Positions 5,055-6,510 of a stretch of 6,510 bases of DNA are shown here, piece after piece. Origin of the DNA: CAZTXD01 sp964617995 (lineage in GTDB: Bacteria; Actinomycetota; Acidimicrobiia; Spongiisociales; ZC4RG35); the NCBI GenBank assembly GCA_964617995.1, contig CAZTXD010000167.1, forward strand, positions 1 through 6,510, read 5' to 3'. The translations under genes were made by a program, and so were the position numbers. How positions within the stretch are numbered: position 1 is the first letter of the stretch; every line of letters begins with the position of its first letter. The notes under the pieces are model-generated. The model did not search any database. It was not told the DNA's origin and was given only the letters and a program-made list of their open reading frames with translations.

Positions 5055-6296
5055 TCACGAACCTCTGGTGGAGAGTCGATCATTTGAGCGGATCGACTCG
5101 GCGGTTGATCGGATGTCTTTCGCGAACCAAGCCGCCCCGGCGATCAGGACGGCGCCAACGGCTGCCCCGATCGACATCAACAGCCATGCTTGTGAATAAG
5201 AGCCGCTGCTCGCCACGAAGCCGAAAACGGATGGTCCCAAGATGGCGCCGAAGAACGTGGCGCCCTGCACCACACCGGAGGCGGCAGCCGGTGCCCCCGG
5301 ACTGACCTGTACCACCCCGAGCAGCATCACTCCTGGCCAGCCCCAGCCGGCGGCGAAACCCAACATGAGCCCTACTCCCCCGGTCAAAGGAGTATTGGCC
5401 GTTGCTAGGACCAGGTATCCGACCGCCCCTATCGCCACCATCATCGCTACGAGCCAGAATGGGTTGCGTCGCATCTTGCCGGCTAAGAGGCCAGATGCGA
5501 CCCGAGACACGATTCCCGTCACACTCGCAATGACGAGCAACCCCGCGGCGAGACTCACTTCCAGCCCGGTCGATGCGGCAAACAGGATGAAGAAGATGGC
5601 CATGGCGTTCGCAGCGCCCGAAGCGAGAGCACCGCCGCTACCAGCCAAGAGCACAGGGAGATAGGGGAGGTGTGGCCTGGCTCGGTCCTTCGAACCGGAT
5701 ATCTCGAGGCGCGGCCACCTTGGAACGAAAGGCATCATCAATACCGCAGCGGCAGCAGCGACGAGAAAAGCCCACCTCCACCCCACGCCTGAGACCAGGG
5801 CCACGGAGAGCCCGGCCAGTAGGGACGCCGTCGGTACCGCTGCCTGTTTGACGCCGAAGAGGATCCCCTGCAGACGGCTGGGAACCTGTCGAGCCAGGAC
5901 CAGGTTGACAGCGGGATGGATGAACCCCGTGGCCGCGCCGGCCAACACCAAGGCGGCCACTATGTGCCACCACTCCTGGGCGAGGAAGCCGATCGCAGCC
6001 ATCGCCAGGCCGCTTGCCAGAAGACCCGATCGCACGGCTGGTCTCCCACTGACGCCCTCGGCCAGCCGGCCACCCACCACGGAGGAGATTCCGGCGGACA
6101 GGAAATAGACCGACACCCCCGTGCCCAGACGTGCCTCGTCGAGCGGGATGTCCGCCCTTATCAAGACGGAAAGGGCGCCGACGAGCATTATCGGGACGGC
6201 AGCTGCGACGGTGGAGGTAACGCTGACTGTCGTGGTGCGTGCCACCGAGACGGTCGGCTCTCGGATCTGGGTTTCTCCTAGTGGGCGATTACTCAC
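5055..6296 (-). CDS. MFS transporter, 12 predicted transmembrane helices
   Basis: A 413-residue inner-membrane permease of normal MFS length. After a 25-residue cytoplasmic tail, hydrophobic segments appear at roughly 28-48, 60-78, 92-107, 112-132, 153-170, 173-190, 213-240, 246-270, 280-299, 305-330, 343-362 and 371-392, ending in a charged tail. The loop after TM2 carries an MFS motif-A-like stretch, GGRLAEGVSGRPAVRSG (75-91), and a charged linker (about 192-210, RWPRLEISGSKDRARP) divides the two six-helix halves. The GTG start at 6296 overlaps the stop of the upstream ATPase gene by 4 nt (GTGA), and the stop abuts the ATG of the PrpF-like gene. No Shine-Dalgarno is seen; a 14-bp palindrome occupies that position. 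By position it probably imports the carboxylate handled by the isomerase and lyase, but this is inference, and efflux is possible. Confidence 0.88.
   Translation of the reverse strand: MSNRPLGETQIREPTVSVARTTTVSVTSTVAAAVPIMLVGALSVLIRADIPLDEARLGTGVSVYFLSAGISSVVGGRLAEGVSGRPAVRSGLLASGLAMAAIGFLAQEWWHIVAALVLAGAATGFIHPAVNLVLARQVPSRLQGILFGVKQAAVPTASLLAGLSVALVSGVGWRWAFLVAAAAAVLMMPFVPRWPRLEISGSKDRARPHLPYLPVLLAGSGGALASGAANAMAIFFILFAASTGLEVSLAAGLLVIASVTGIVSRVASGLLAGKMRRNPFWLVAMMVAIGAVGYLVLATANTPLTGGVGLMLGFAAGWGWPGVMLLGVVQVSPGAPAAASGVVQGATFFGAILGPSVFGFVASSGSYSQAWLLMSIGAAVGAVLIAGAAWFAKDIRSTAESIRSNDRLSTRGS
5062..5066 (-). promoter_or_regulatory. Ribosome binding site of the PrpF-like gene
   Basis: AGAGG (5066-5062 on the minus strand) lies 7 nt before ATG 5054, inside the last codons of the transporter gene. 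It confirms this start although the two genes have no spacer (TGA directly followed by ATG). Confidence 0.55.
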
Positions 6297-6510
6297 TGGC
6301 GGGCTGCAGCCCGAGCCTCGTCGATGATCTGGTCCCAGATGTGATCGACGTATCCACCCAGCTCCGGCGATCGCTTCATAGACAACGGGCGCGGCCTTCC
6401 GAGTTCAATCTCGACGACTTCACGTATTCGAGCAGGTCGCTGCGTCATCACCACGACGCGGTCGGCGAGATACACGGCTTCGTCGATCTGGTGGGTGACG
6501 AACAGTACCG
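6293..6510 (-). CDS. ABC transporter ATP-binding protein, nitrate/taurine/sulfonate (NitT/TauT) type, C-terminal fragment
   Basis: The last 71 codons of an ABC ATPase whose beginning lies beyond the right edge. Translation opens with VLFVTHQIDEAVYLADRVVV: a Walker-B-distal strand, then the H-loop histidine (VTHQIDEA), and the D-E-A-x-x-L-A-D-R-V-x-V pattern of NrtD/TauB/SsuB ATPases. TQRPARIREVVEIELGRPRP follows, another hallmark of that subgroup, and then a short helical tail ending ARAAARQ. The residue after the H-loop histidine is Gln where Asp is most common. Walker A and the signature motif are outside the window. The GTG at 6475 is an internal Val codon, not a start. The stop overlaps the MFS gene start by 4 nt. 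The permease and the substrate-binding protein of this importer are expected upstream (beyond 6510). Known substrates of the subgroup include nitrate, sulfonates, taurine and pyrimidine precursors. Confidence 0.88.
   Translation of the reverse strand, partial: VLFVTHQIDEAVYLADRVVVMTQRPARIREVVEIELGRPRPLSMKRSPELGGYVDHIWDQIIDEARAAARQ
6300..6313. repeat. 14-bp perfect palindrome just before the MFS start
   Basis: CGGGCTGCAGCCCG is fully self-complementary and ends 3 bp before the GTG start codon at 6296, inside the last codons of the ABC ATPase gene (Arg-Ala-Ala-Ala-Arg). As RNA it can form a 5-bp GC stem with a TGCA loop exactly where a ribosome binding site would lie. It may simply reflect Ala/Arg codons in GC-rich DNA. 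Confidence 0.5.

Noticed and set aside
6293..6475. Stand-alone 60-residue gene starting at GTG 6475
   Set aside because: The frame stays open to the right edge and the residues before the GTG (VTHQIDEA) form the ABC H-loop, so it is the end of a larger ATPase.

Overview
The window is a compact, GC-rich piece of a bacterial chromosome or contig (roughly 60% G+C by eye, GTG starts at several genes). It carries parts of two or three transcription units for the uptake and breakdown of a small organic acid or nitrogenous compound. Style and gene content suit an environmental high-GC bacterium such as an actinomycete or Chloroflexota relative. This is a weak guess: no taxonomic marker is present.

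Layout. From the right edge leftwards, the minus strand carries: the C-terminal end of an ABC-transporter ATPase of the nitrate/taurine/sulfonate type (6510-6293); a complete 12-helix major facilitator (MFS) transporter (6296-5055); a PrpF-family isomerase (5054-3900); and a PrpB-like isocitrate lyase/PEP mutase family lyase (about 3891-3004). These genes overlap by 4 nt, abut exactly, or are separated by a few bases, so they look like one translationally coupled operon. A plus-strand MmgE/PrpD-family protein (1616-3028) converges on the lyase, and the two coding regions overlap by 25 bp. A 49-bp AT-rich gap (1567-1615), the only intergenic DNA in the window, separates it from a divergent minus-strand COG0402 amidohydrolase (1566-133). 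The amidohydrolase overlaps by 4 nt the start of a second MFS transporter that runs off the left edge (136-1).

How the genes may work together. A PrpF-type isomerase, a PrpD-type (de)hydratase and a PrpB-type lyase could in principle move a double bond, hydrate it, and split the product into pyruvate, glyoxylate or another oxo acid plus a shorter acid. These are the last chemical steps of the methylcitrate route, and also of the isomerase/hydratase/lyase end of nicotinate fermentation. PrpC (methylcitrate synthase) and AcnD, the usual partner of PrpF, are absent here. With three transporters and an amidohydrolase next door, a dedicated catabolic cluster for an imported substrate is more likely than the housekeeping methylcitrate cycle. 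The substrate cannot be read from the sequence.

No RNA gene, mobile element, CRISPR array or convincing terminator was seen.
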